64,000 nucleotides of DNA from a virus. Each line of letters opens with the position of its first letter. Position 1 is the stretch's first letter. The position numbers and the translations under genes are program-made. Below are positions 7,235 to 14,610 of the stretch, one piece after another. Under the pieces are notes generated by a model. That model was not told where the DNA came from. It searched no databases and saw only the letters and a program-made list of their open reading frames with translations. The stretch is from positions 434,001 through 498,000 of IMG/VR virus record IMGVR_UViG_3300046517_002304; one strand, written 5' to 3'.

Positions 7235-8386
7235 GAGCTAGCCCCAAACAACAAGCAAAAGACACGATTCTATCAATGTGCCGGTACAGCTAGATTCATA
7301 TTTAACTGGGGATTATTTAAGATTTCATCCGCTTACAGCAAAGATAAAACAAAAATAACGACATTTGAATTAAGTAATCAACTAACTCAACTCAAAAAAA
7401 CAAAAGAATATATTTGGTTAAAAGAAATTTCTTCTTGGGTACCGATTTATGCCTTGCAAAATCTTAATTCGGCATTCAAAAATTTTTTCCGAAATTGCAA
7501 GCAAAATAAAAAGGGCAAAAAAGGCTTCCCTAAGTTTAAACAAAAAGGCAAAGCCTTAAATAACTTTACCGTGAGCGATGTGTTCTACGGCCCAAAACAC
7601 GTTAAGCTACCAAGGATAGGTAAAATACGACTCAAGGAACATGGTTACATTCCAGCTAACTCTAAAGTCGTCAATGCAACAATAACTGAACATGCGGGAC
7701 GATGGTTCATATCAATGCTAATAAATGAACCAGAGCCAAATTTTCAAGGTGCCAAAGACAAATACTCGCAAGTAGGCGTTGATCTAGGAATTAAAACACT
7801 TGCTGTAATTAGTGACGGACAAGAATTTCAGAGTCCTAAGCCACTTAAAAAGCACACTAAAAAACTCAAAAAACTACAACGAAAACACGCTAGATGTAAA
7901 GGAGTCAAAAACAGAGAAAAAGCAAGAAAAAAACTGGCAAAATGCCATTATCGCGTAACATGTATTCGCAAGGATACATTGCATAAAATTACTACACACT
8001 TAACGAAAACCAAGTCAAGAATAGTAATTGAAGATTTAAACGTTTCGGGAATGATGAAAAATCATAAGTTGTCAAGAGCAATCTCAGATTTAGGCTTCTA
8101 TGAATTTCGCAGACAGCTTGAGTATAAAGGAAGATGGTATAATTGTGAAATTATACTGGCCGATAGATTTTTTCCATCTAGTAAAACTTGTCCGTGTTGC
8201 AACGATATTTATAAGGACTTAACACTTGATCAAAGAGAATGGAATTGTGCCAACTGTAATACCCTGAACCTAAGAGATTCAGCCGCAGCAAAAAACCTAG
8301 AAGTCTATCCTGAAAAACACGCACACAAATATAATAAACAAAGTACCGTGAGTTCCACGGAAGCTGACAAAGTGTCTACGACTTAG
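7214..8386 (+). CDS. tnpB: TnpB, IS200/IS605-type RNA-guided nuclease
   Basis: A 390-residue protein starting at a GTG. The N-terminal OrfB helix-turn-helix part contains TARFIFNWGL. The RuvC-like nuclease follows with Asp190 in VGVDLGIKT, Glu273 in IVIEDLNVSGM and Asp355 in RDSAAAKNL, so all three catalytic acids are present. The zinc ribbon between them is CPCC...CANC, slightly different from the usual CxxCG pairs. No TnpA transposase is adjacent, so this is a solo element. It lies between the histone-like and csrA genes, transcribed opposite to both. The encoded RNA is expected to overlap the 3' end, where hairpins are seen. It looks intact. Confidence 0.93.
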   Translation: MYKSYKIELAPNNKQKTRFYQCAGTARFIFNWGLFKISSAYSKDKTKITTFELSNQLTQLKKTKEYIWLKEISSWVPIYALQNLNSAFKNFFRNCKQNKKGKKGFPKFKQKGKALNNFTVSDVFYGPKHVKLPRIGKIRLKEHGYIPANSKVVNATITEHAGRWFISMLINEPEPNFQGAKDKYSQVGVDLGIKTLAVISDGQEFQSPKPLKKHTKKLKKLQRKHARCKGVKNREKARKKLAKCHYRVTCIRKDTLHKITTHLTKTKSRIVIEDLNVSGMMKNHKLSRAISDLGFYEFRRQLEYKGRWYNCEIILADRFFPSSKTCPCCNDIYKDLTLDQREWNCANCNTLNLRDSAAAKNLEVYPEKHAHKYNKQSTVSSTEADKVSTT

Positions 8387-8430
8387 GAAAAGAAAGCTCT
8401 GGCTTACAATGGGTAAGCGAAACTGGCTTT
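8346..8430 (+). ncRNA. Hairpins at the tnpB 3' end, possible guide-RNA scaffold / right end
   Basis: Two short hairpins flank the tnpB stop: CCGTG/CACGG with a 5-base loop (8346-8360) and GCTTAC/GTAAGC with a 5-base loop (8402-8418). The second lies inside a weaker AAAGC/GCTTT pairing (8393-8430). In the family the guide RNA and right end sit exactly here. The guide and the true element boundary cannot be read from this sequence alone. Confidence 0.35.
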
Positions 8431-8443
8431 TATGATTAAGTAA

Positions 8444-8821
8444 TTAAGCAGGTAAAGTACCGTCACTCTTAAGGAGCGATAATTTTTGCAAAACTTCTTT
8501 TCGCATGATTTTGACGCTTGTCGGAGCATCAATCCCAATTCGCGTTGAATCCCGAGAAACTCTGACACATGTAATGCCAACATCTATATCAGCACCACCA
8601 TCATCAAGCTTTAGCTGTACGCTATCTTTAGGATTCAGCGTAAATTCATGCCATCCACCTTCTGATATTTCGAAATCAGGGAAGATAACTTGAGGGTGAG
8701 CGCTAATACCCAAATGAGCTTGGCCATTCCTAGCGGAAAAACAAATCAACGTAACGTCCGCAATATTAGCGCCTGTAGACAACTTGATCTCTTCTCCGGC
8801 TTTCCTCGTCAAAACCAACAT
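8444..8821 (-). CDS. CsrA-family RNA-binding regulator, tandem (single-chain) form
   Basis: A 125-residue protein, twice the usual CsrA length (about 60). It starts with the perfect CsrA signature MLVLTRKAGEEI. A first CsrA-like unit runs to about residue 52 (ADVTLI, then AHLGISAHPQVIF). A second starts near 66 (SVQLKLDD, then VGITCVRVS, then TRIGIDAPTSVKIMRKEVL). In CsrA each RNA site is built from strand 1 of one chain (Leu4, Arg6) and strand 5 of the other (Arg44). Here copy 1 keeps the strand-1 residues and copy 2 keeps the Arg of the last strand (Arg107), while copy 1 lacks it. One chain could therefore form one site. It probably represses or stabilises host or phage mRNAs. It is downstream of parB in the same direction, with AAGGAAAGGG before the ATG. 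Confidence 0.85.
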   Translation of the reverse strand: MLVLTRKAGEEIKLSTGANIADVTLICFSARNGQAHLGISAHPQVIFPDFEISEGGWHEFTLNPKDSVQLKLDDGGADIDVGITCVRVSRDSTRIGIDAPTSVKIMRKEVLQKLSLLKSDGTLPA

Positions 8822-8844
8822 GGCTTTTCCCTTTCCTTGGATTA

Positions 8845-9987
8845 TTATCGGAATTTTTTGTCGGCAACTGACGGAATCGCTTCATGGTCTTCTAAGTCAG
8901 ATTCTCTCAGAACAAGCTGAAGAAGGCTAAGCATAACAAAATAGTCGCGCTTCAAAGTCTTTTGTTTCACACCCTTAATTTTCGTTTCAAGGTCAGAACG
9001 AATATCTCTGATCTGCTTGGTGGAAAGAGGACGACCCTTTCCAGTTCTTGCGCCAAGTGTTTCATTTACTTCACCGATTACATCTGCCGTAATCGTCTTG
9101 TTGCCACTGGCCTTATTTAACGCCGCCATTCTCTCTTTGGCAGTGCTTAAGTCTGACGATGTGCTTTTCAGAACCTCCGTAGACTTCTTGAGGATACCGC
9201 TTGCCTCTGCTTTTCGGGAAAGCGGAGCACGTTTAACCATCACCTCTGCTACTTCAACATCAGTTTGAGCCTGCTCAACCTTTTCCTTCAGAGTCTCCAC
9301 TTGATCTATGGCGCTTTGAAGCCTGTTGGCATAATCCTTCTCCACCAAATTTCGAGCAAAGTCTATTACTGATTTAATCTTAGAAGAATTTGTCTTCAAC
9401 AACTGCAAGGCAGAACTACGGTTAATTATTCCAGAATTAAGAGCCTCCAATGCATACCTCGGTAAATTACCGATGCTGATTGTTTGAGAAACCCAACTGG
9501 GCGATGTGTCAAATATTCCAGCGATCTGGTCCCGAGTAAATGCCTTTTCGCCTTTTTCATTTGTCTCATTATCCAATCGCATACAAGCTTCAATACGTTC
9601 TATCTCTGTTAAGTCTACTCTCTCCAAATTATCGGAGTAAGCAATTCCAAGTGCGGTCATATCATCGCACTCAAAACACTTAACGTCTACGTTCGCAAAA
9701 ACCTCTTTCGCGGGCAACTTCTTCTGATGCTGCTGAGAATAACACGACTCTCCATCTTCTAGAAGCTTATAAATAGATCGTAAGCGACGTTCCCCACCAA
9801 GAAGCAGGTATTCGTTGTTTAATTTTCTAACGATGAGAGGATAAAGCAACCCTTGTGCGCAAATACTAGTTCTTAACGACTTCATCCTTTCGCTATTAAA
9901 AACAGTTCTCGCATTCTGCAAACTACCTCTATTAATAATCTTGATTTCGCCAACCGACAACTTCAGATGTTTAACGCTGCTTTCCAT
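8845..9987 (-). CDS. parB: ParB/Spo0J-family DNA-binding CTPase-like protein
   Basis: A 380-residue protein. The N-terminal ParB domain has LLLGGERRLRS near residues 61-71, matching the GERRxR nucleotide-binding motif, and DNLERVDLTEIE near 117-128, matching the NxxRxDLxPxE box. The helix-turn-helix (FTRDQIAGIFDTSPSWVSQTI) follows near residues 152-172. The C-terminal half, about 210-330, is a charged coiled-coil. No ParA gene is adjacent, so it may act in gene regulation or DNA organisation rather than segregation. The unit has an AAAGGAAC ribosome site. Confidence 0.9.
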   Translation of the reverse strand: MESSVKHLKLSVGEIKIINRGSLQNARTVFNSERMKSLRTSICAQGLLYPLIVRKLNNEYLLLGGERRLRSIYKLLEDGESCYSQQHQKKLPAKEVFANVDVKCFECDDMTALGIAYSDNLERVDLTEIERIEACMRLDNETNEKGEKAFTRDQIAGIFDTSPSWVSQTISIGNLPRYALEALNSGIINRSSALQLLKTNSSKIKSVIDFARNLVEKDYANRLQSAIDQVETLKEKVEQAQTDVEVAEVMVKRAPLSRKAEASGILKKSTEVLKSTSSDLSTAKERMAALNKASGNKTITADVIGEVNETLGARTGKGRPLSTKQIRDIRSDLETKIKGVKQKTLKRDYFVMLSLLQLVLRESDLEDHEAIPSVADKKFR

Positions 9988-10032
9988 CTTTGTTCCTTTC
10001 CATGGGCCAGAAATTTCAATCTGAACGATTCA

Positions 10033-10359
10033 TTAATGGTCTAAATCATAAGCAGAATAACCAAATCCACCCGTAGCCTGTCCAGAATTCATGTGGCTAG
10101 AATGACTGCCTGAATGACTGCCTGGATGAATACCAGTAATCCCAACTCCTCCAACTGCGCCATGCGTCCCCTGCAACGGATACTTAGGAGTAGGCACTGT
10201 AGCAACTTCTTTTTTCGGAAGAGTCGGCTGATGCTTCGGATCAGTCGGAAAAATAACTTTGCCACAACCAGAACAAACAACCCCAACATCAAGATTAATT
10301 TTATATCCGGTAACATCTTTACGGTGCGTTTGACAGTTAGGACAAAAAATTGCTTGCAT
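10033..10359 (-). CDS. Small zinc-ribbon protein with Gly/His-rich tail
   Basis: A 108-residue protein starting MQAIFCPNCQTHRKD. CPNC near residues 6-9 and CSGCG near 29-33 form a zinc ribbon. The tail is low complexity, rich in Gly, His and Ser (HPGSHSGSHSSHMNSG). The ATG at 10359 was chosen because a CAGGAAAC ribosome site lies just upstream, whereas longer reading frames cross the promoter. Transcribed from the ACTTCC-type promoter at 10383-10412. Function unknown; zinc ribbons of this size often bind RNA polymerase or nucleic acid. Confidence 0.75.
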   Translation of the reverse strand: MQAIFCPNCQTHRKDVTGYKINLDVGVVCSGCGKVIFPTDPKHQPTLPKKEVATVPTPKYPLQGTHGAVGGVGITGIHPGSHSGSHSSHMNSGQATGGFGYSAYDLDH

Positions 10360-10382
10360 ATTTCGTTCGTTTCCTGTGAAGA

Positions 10383-10412
10383 ACAATAGGCCAAAATGCG
10401 ACAAAAGGAAGT
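10383..10412 (-). promoter_or_regulatory. ACTTCC-N18-TATTGT promoter candidate
   Basis: ACTTCC, exactly 18 bases, then TATTGT on the minus strand. The start point would be near 10376, leaving a leader of about 17 bases with a ribosome site before the zinc-ribbon ATG. Same spacing as at 7130 and 42899. Confidence 0.65.
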
Positions 10413-10454
10413 AAAAAATGGAAATTTTGTGAAAATCACCATAATTTACACTGT

Positions 10455-10808
10455 ATGAGCGATTTTACAACATGTCCATATAGAAGTCAAGGCCAAAATG
10501 GCGATATTGTCTGTAATCTGGCGGCTTCAATTATCAAAAGCTCTGATAACTCCCTTTGCGTCATAAACGACACTGTATGCCAAGCATGCTATGAGACAAA
10601 TGAAATTCCTAACGAAAAAAAAATAAATACAATAGTAGCAAGAGTACTCCAAGTGGCGGCTGGTCAAATCATCAAAAGAAATGAACCACCAGATGAAGTG
10701 CAAAGAGCAAATGACTTACTGCAATACATAAAAGATCAACTGCCAGAAAAATGCAACTGCGGGAACAAGCGAAAAACCATTATTAGAAAAATAGGAAAAA
10801 TACGATGA
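10455..10808 (+). CDS. Unknown cysteine-containing protein heading the plus-strand unit
   Basis: A 117-residue protein. The N-terminal half has five cysteines (TCPYRSQ, IVCNLA, LCVIND, VCQACYE), and the C-terminus is basic with a CNCGNKRK motif, so metal binding is plausible. No ribosome site is seen before the ATG. It overlaps the next gene by 4 bases (ATGA), forming a unit with it and the adenylate-forming enzyme. Function unknown. Confidence 0.75.
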   Translation: MSDFTTCPYRSQGQNGDIVCNLAASIIKSSDNSLCVINDTVCQACYETNEIPNEKKINTIVARVLQVAAGQIIKRNEPPDEVQRANDLLQYIKDQLPEKCNCGNKRKTIIRKIGKIR

Positions 10809-11044
10809 GCGAATTTGATTTTGTTATTGCGCAGGCTAAAGGAAATTGCGGCGGGTCTGTTCTTTATAAATGTACCTTAAGCCAAGTGGACGGTAGCACT
10901 AATTGGCAACAAATTTCAGGTAGTTGCTCGGGCACATGTATACAAGTAGGTAAAAGTTGCGGGCAACAAAATATCAGCGTATTAGACAACTGCACTAATA
11001 ATAACGTGGGCCAAGAGGGTAGCGTCGGATGTATCTGTTCCTAA
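10805..11044 (+). CDS. Small cysteine-rich protein
   Basis: A 79-residue protein with nine cysteines spread through Gly/Ser/Asn-rich sequence (for example SGSCSGTCIQVGKSCGQQ and a final CICS). The content resembles small secreted or virion-surface proteins such as those at 54052 and 38876, but no signal peptide is present. It is translationally coupled to its upstream neighbour and is followed one base later by the adenylate-forming enzyme gene. Function unknown. Confidence 0.65.
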   Translation: MSEFDFVIAQAKGNCGGSVLYKCTLSQVDGSTNWQQISGSCSGTCIQVGKSCGQQNISVLDNCTNNNVGQEGSVGCICS

Positions 11045-11045
11045 G

Positions 11046-12170
11046 ATGTTAAAACAAAATAAAAATATATCAGAGTTAATTAATGACTACACAAAAATAT
11101 GCGATACTCTACTTTATACTTCACCAGAGCAAATACAAAAAACGACCAGCCATCTCCAACAAAGTATAAGTAGGCATTTTGGCTACACCGGTAAAATCCA
11201 CACAAAAGACGACTTATCTATAAAGAACGATTGGCTTAATAAGAGCAGGCCGCACTTTCCGGCCAAGACATCTGGAACAACATCCGGCCAATCATTCAAC
11301 TACTTGATTGACTCACAATTTTATCAATTCGTAGAGTTTAATTGCCGCTATCAAAAAATAATAGACGAATTCAAGGTTAATTGCCAAAACATCCTGTTCT
11401 TACTAAAAACACAAACAGGCAAAAAACAAAACATAAAAAATAAAAACAACGCTCCATCCCTAAACTCTCATGGAACAACAGGAACATATACTCATTACCT
11501 AGAATGGTCAAATAACCTAGTAGATGATATGGATATCATCACAAAATATCTTGATGACAATAAAATTGATGTCGTGCTAACGGACGGATCTGTAGTAAAT
11601 GTTCTAGCCAGGTATATTAAGAAACACAATCTAAAAAATAAAATATGCACACTTTTATCCAGCACAAACGAAAAGTTAAATTCAGAAGATGCCAACTTTC
11701 TTTTATCTAACGGAAATATCAATTACTGGTGCGACCACATGAGATGCTGGGATGGCGGCGCGGCATTTATGACTTGTCCTTTTTACACGCGCCATTTGTT
11801 AGAGAATTTATCTTACGTTTCCTCAAAAGATGAAAAACTAATATCTACTGATTACTTCAACCTAGCATCACCGTTTATAGACTACTGGAATGGAGATTAC
11901 TGTAGTCTGGACGATAATTATCAATTATGCGCTTGCGGAAGATGGTATAGAAACTTTGAACTATCAAGATGCAGGGATTGGTCAGTTCACGGAATAACAA
12001 GTACAGAAATCAAAAATAGAATACAAGCACTAAAAATACATGGCATTAGACAAGTGAGATGTGACGACCGAAATATTACAATTATATCACATCAACCAAT
12101 AAGCGCTAATAATCAACAAAAAATATTAGAACAACTAACGAACTTCACGATTAACTTTGTTAATGAGTGA
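11046..12170 (+). CDS. Adenylate-forming enzyme of the PaaK/CapK type
   Basis: A 374-residue protein. The AMP-binding signature TSGTTSGQ (near residues 78-85) matches the P-loop of phenylacetate-CoA ligase and CapK-type proteins. Near the C-terminus, CACGRWYRNFE and a basic stretch match the C-x-C-G-R and G-R-x-x-D region. CapK-type proteins are found in polysaccharide and capsule loci, where they activate a carboxylic acid. The start of the downstream glycan cassette supports such a role. The 3' end overlaps the convergent GT9-like gene by 36 bases. Substrate unknown. Confidence 0.75.
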   Translation: MLKQNKNISELINDYTKICDTLLYTSPEQIQKTTSHLQQSISRHFGYTGKIHTKDDLSIKNDWLNKSRPHFPAKTSGTTSGQSFNYLIDSQFYQFVEFNCRYQKIIDEFKVNCQNILFLLKTQTGKKQNIKNKNNAPSLNSHGTTGTYTHYLEWSNNLVDDMDIITKYLDDNKIDVVLTDGSVVNVLARYIKKHNLKNKICTLLSSTNEKLNSEDANFLLSNGNINYWCDHMRCWDGGAAFMTCPFYTRHLLENLSYVSSKDEKLISTDYFNLASPFIDYWNGDYCSLDDNYQLCACGRWYRNFELSRCRDWSVHGITSTEIKNRIQALKIHGIRQVRCDDRNITIISHQPISANNQQKILEQLTNFTINFVNE

Positions 12171-12812
12171 GTAGTATACCTTTTTCAAATCTTCAAGCTT
12201 TGTCACGAAATGAATATTATCATTACCGTTATAACGGTTCCAAGTAACCGGTGGCCCAATAACTATAGTTGGTGTATCAGTCATAGCCGCTAGATGAGCG
12301 GTTCCGGTATCAGTGCTTATATTCAATTTGGCGGATGCCAACCATTTAAACTTTTCACAAATACTATCGCTACATTTATTGTGTAAATTATCAACCTGAC
12401 TTATTTCATAAGACGAAAGATTAATCAGTTTTTCACCAGACAACATTTGAAAAATATCACGCAAAACACTTTTATGCAATCTTCTAGAAAGATTATGCTC
12501 AAATATAGTCTCACCTGTGCTAATTAACGATACTGTGATATAATCCTTTTTCTTAAAGTTATCAAGTAAATTTGACTTGACATATGGCAAATAATCTGTG
12601 TGCCACCAATGAGAGCGAACGGAGATAGGCTTATCACAACTCTCCACTAAGGTAATGTCATTCTCAAACAACGACAATATCATAGAAATGGTGCACCTAT
12701 ATTCTGGAAGCCAATGAGTCATAAAGCGTTTGTCTGTGGACTGACAATACTGAATTGTACTAATAAAATCTCCCAGCCCAGGATCTTTAGGAGTATAGCA
12801 CGGCTCTATCAT
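12135..12812 (-). CDS. Glycosyltransferase family 9-like (heptosyltransferase type)
   Basis: A 225-residue protein. The C-terminal signature NISTDTGTAHLAAMTDTPTI, followed by VIGPP, is the GT9 donor-binding motif. Near the N-terminus PGLGDFI resembles the family's G-x-G-D loop. It is shorter than bacterial heptosyltransferases (about 320-350), so the N-terminal domain is reduced. The ATG at 12812 overlaps the previous stop as ATGA; a longer version would use TTG. It overlaps convergently with the adenylate-forming enzyme gene. It probably adds a sugar in the phage glycan cassette. Confidence 0.85.
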   Translation of the reverse strand: MIEPCYTPKDPGLGDFISTIQYCQSTDKRFMTHWLPEYRCTISMILSLFENDITLVESCDKPISVRSHWWHTDYLPYVKSNLLDNFKKKDYITVSLISTGETIFEHNLSRRLHKSVLRDIFQMLSGEKLINLSSYEISQVDNLHNKCSDSICEKFKWLASAKLNISTDTGTAHLAAMTDTPTIVIGPPVTWNRYNGNDNIHFVTKLEDLKKVYYSLINKVNREVR

Positions 12813-13522
12813 AACATCAAACAACCATAATTCGTATACTGATTATAAGCTTTATCATGACCCTTATTAATCCCACAAAAATGAGTGGCAAACTGAGATG
12901 GGTTGTATTCGGGGTACGAAATAGAAACCGAAGCTTGTGATATTTGTATATAATTATTAGTATTTAAAATAATGGTAGCCAAAACTCCTTGATCGTCATT
13001 CCAATGCCGCCAAAAATTACCTGACTCTCTACTCAAAACATCACTAATAGCCTGTTGCAAATCAAATCCAGGCGGGTATCCTACAATGCCTGAGTTTAAT
13101 CTCATCCCTTTCGGGACATACTGATCAAATTTGCCAAGATTTCTTTTTCTACCATCACAAACTAAAAACTTACTGTCGGCAAGAAACTCATCAATTTCGG
13201 GTAATTTCTTAAACCATAAAATATCATTATCTAAAATTATCTCATGTGTATCCATTCGCATTCGTGGTGGATATAACTTCCACTTACTGTCAGAAGGAGG
13301 GTATTTAATCTCATTATTATAAGAAACATTATGAAGTGGCACCCCCAAAGATGCTATCTCATTTACCTGAGATTCATCTAAGCTATTATGAGCAATTACA
13401 TAGTCAAAGGTATCAGTATAAATATTAGTAAATGAATTAACCGCTTCTTTAAGTGTCCTAAAACCAAGCGCGTGAACCTGTCCTATAGTCCAACGAACCA
13501 AAGGCTTCATTGTTTCCGTCAT
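12809..13522 (-). CDS. Putative GT-A-type glycosyltransferase
   Basis: A 237-residue protein. The segment EIILDNDILWFKKLPEIDEFL (near 93-113) places a D-x-D motif at the end of a hydrophobic strand, as in GT-A enzymes. Further on, RLNSGIVGYPPGFD matches the N-S-G loop after the catalytic site. The family is not certain. It is linked by ATGA overlaps to the genes on both sides, so the three glycosyltransferases are one translational unit. Confidence 0.65.
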   Translation of the reverse strand: MTETMKPLVRWTIGQVHALGFRTLKEAVNSFTNIYTDTFDYVIAHNSLDESQVNEIASLGVPLHNVSYNNEIKYPPSDSKWKLYPPRMRMDTHEIILDNDILWFKKLPEIDEFLADSKFLVCDGRKRNLGKFDQYVPKGMRLNSGIVGYPPGFDLQQAISDVLSRESGNFWRHWNDDQGVLATIILNTNNYIQISQASVSISYPEYNPSQFATHFCGINKGHDKAYNQYTNYGCLML

Positions 13523-14343
13523 AGAAATTTCCTTGTGTCTAGTTCTCTAAAAATATCTACCAGGTCTTGCGGGAATAAATGCAAGCTATTTCTTACTTCA
13601 TGCAGCAAAATACTACTTTCTCTGTCAATCGGCAGCTTACATTTCTTAAAATATTTGACAGCATTAATAGCGGTCATAATTTTAAAATTGTCAACTTTCT
13701 GCCCTTTCCAATAAACATTCTTATGATGATATAAATGAAGTTCGTCGTCGTCCAAATATACTTGCTCATATCCCTTGCTTATTATATTATGAGTTTGATA
13801 ATTATCTGTAAATCCATACCCAGAAAAGGTTTCATCCATTCCATCGGTCGCCAGGTAATCGTTCTTATAAAAAACTGTATTCCCAGAAAACAAATTTTTA
13901 CTTCTACCTACGTTTGCAATAGAGCGATAATCCTGCACTTTGTCAATATGATTAGATTCAATTTCATAATCAGAATAAGGCTTGGCCAAATCATACAAAT
14001 ACTTAGTTGTTATAAACTGCTTAGGACGAAGCCCGTTCACGCATTTATGGAAATAACCATGAGGAAGAATGCGATCAGAGTCTAGTAATACAATGACGCT
14101 ACCGGAGGCATTTTGTACTCCATAATTACAGAACTTGGCCTTATTATACGTTAAATCGCCAAAATTGTAAACACTATTTACGGCAAATTTAGTGTCAATT
14201 TTCTCGCAATTATCGTGGCACAGCAAAAAAAGCTCACTACCTAAAAGATCAGGTTCCCGATTTTCCAGGAACCTGATAGATTGGCACAAATTATCTAACC
14301 GAGAAGAATGAAAGTAAATAACAAATGAAACTGTGTTTTGCAT
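13519..14343 (-). CDS. Glycosyltransferase family 2-like (galactosyltransferase-type)
   Basis: A 274-residue protein. It starts as a GT2 enzyme (VSFVIYFHSSR, then a strand with LLCHDNC), has the donor motif LLDSDRILPHGYF near residue 85, and later ATDGMDETFSGYGFTDNY, the acceptor segment of C-terminal galactosyltransferase domains. It is the first gene of the three-glycosyltransferase run. No strong ribosome site is seen, only GGAATGAG just before the ATG. Confidence 0.8.
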   Translation of the reverse strand: MQNTVSFVIYFHSSRLDNLCQSIRFLENREPDLLGSELFLLCHDNCEKIDTKFAVNSVYNFGDLTYNKAKFCNYGVQNASGSVIVLLDSDRILPHGYFHKCVNGLRPKQFITTKYLYDLAKPYSDYEIESNHIDKVQDYRSIANVGRSKNLFSGNTVFYKNDYLATDGMDETFSGYGFTDNYQTHNIISKGYEQVYLDDDELHLYHHKNVYWKGQKVDNFKIMTAINAVKYFKKCKLPIDRESSILLHEVRNSLHLFPQDLVDIFRELDTRKFL

Positions 14344-14372
14344 CTGCTCATTCCACTCAATAACCTATTTTT

Positions 14373-14519
14373 TTATAGACTCTGCTGGCATACATTGATA
14401 GCAGGGAGATAAGCGAACGAAAAAGTGCTGCAAAACAAGTTGTTTTTAGGGCAATTTGCGTAGAAAATCTTCCAATTTACCTGTGTTTGTGAAGCATCAC
14501 CGTGTTTACAATTAATCAT
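14373..14519 (-). CDS. Small protein, 48 residues
   Basis: An open frame in the otherwise empty 14344-14610 gap. It starts ATG at 14519 behind a strong ribosome site (CAGGAG, 7 bases before the ATG) and encodes 48 residues beginning MINCKHGDASQTQ with four cysteines. No family recognised. It could instead be a leader peptide for the glycosyltransferase run that follows 30 bases later. Confidence 0.5.
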   Translation of the reverse strand: MINCKHGDASQTQVNWKIFYANCPKNNLFCSTFSFAYLPAINVCQQSL

Positions 14520-14610
14520 TTTAAGTCTCCTGAGCTGACATCAATATATATTCACTTTATCTAGGTAAATTTTAAAACGTCAAAACAGCCGCCTTATATC
14601 ACATATATCG

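Noticed and set aside
7214-8443. A complete IS605 element with TnpA
   Set aside because: No Y1 transposase frame is present on either side; only tnpB and its end hairpins are seen.
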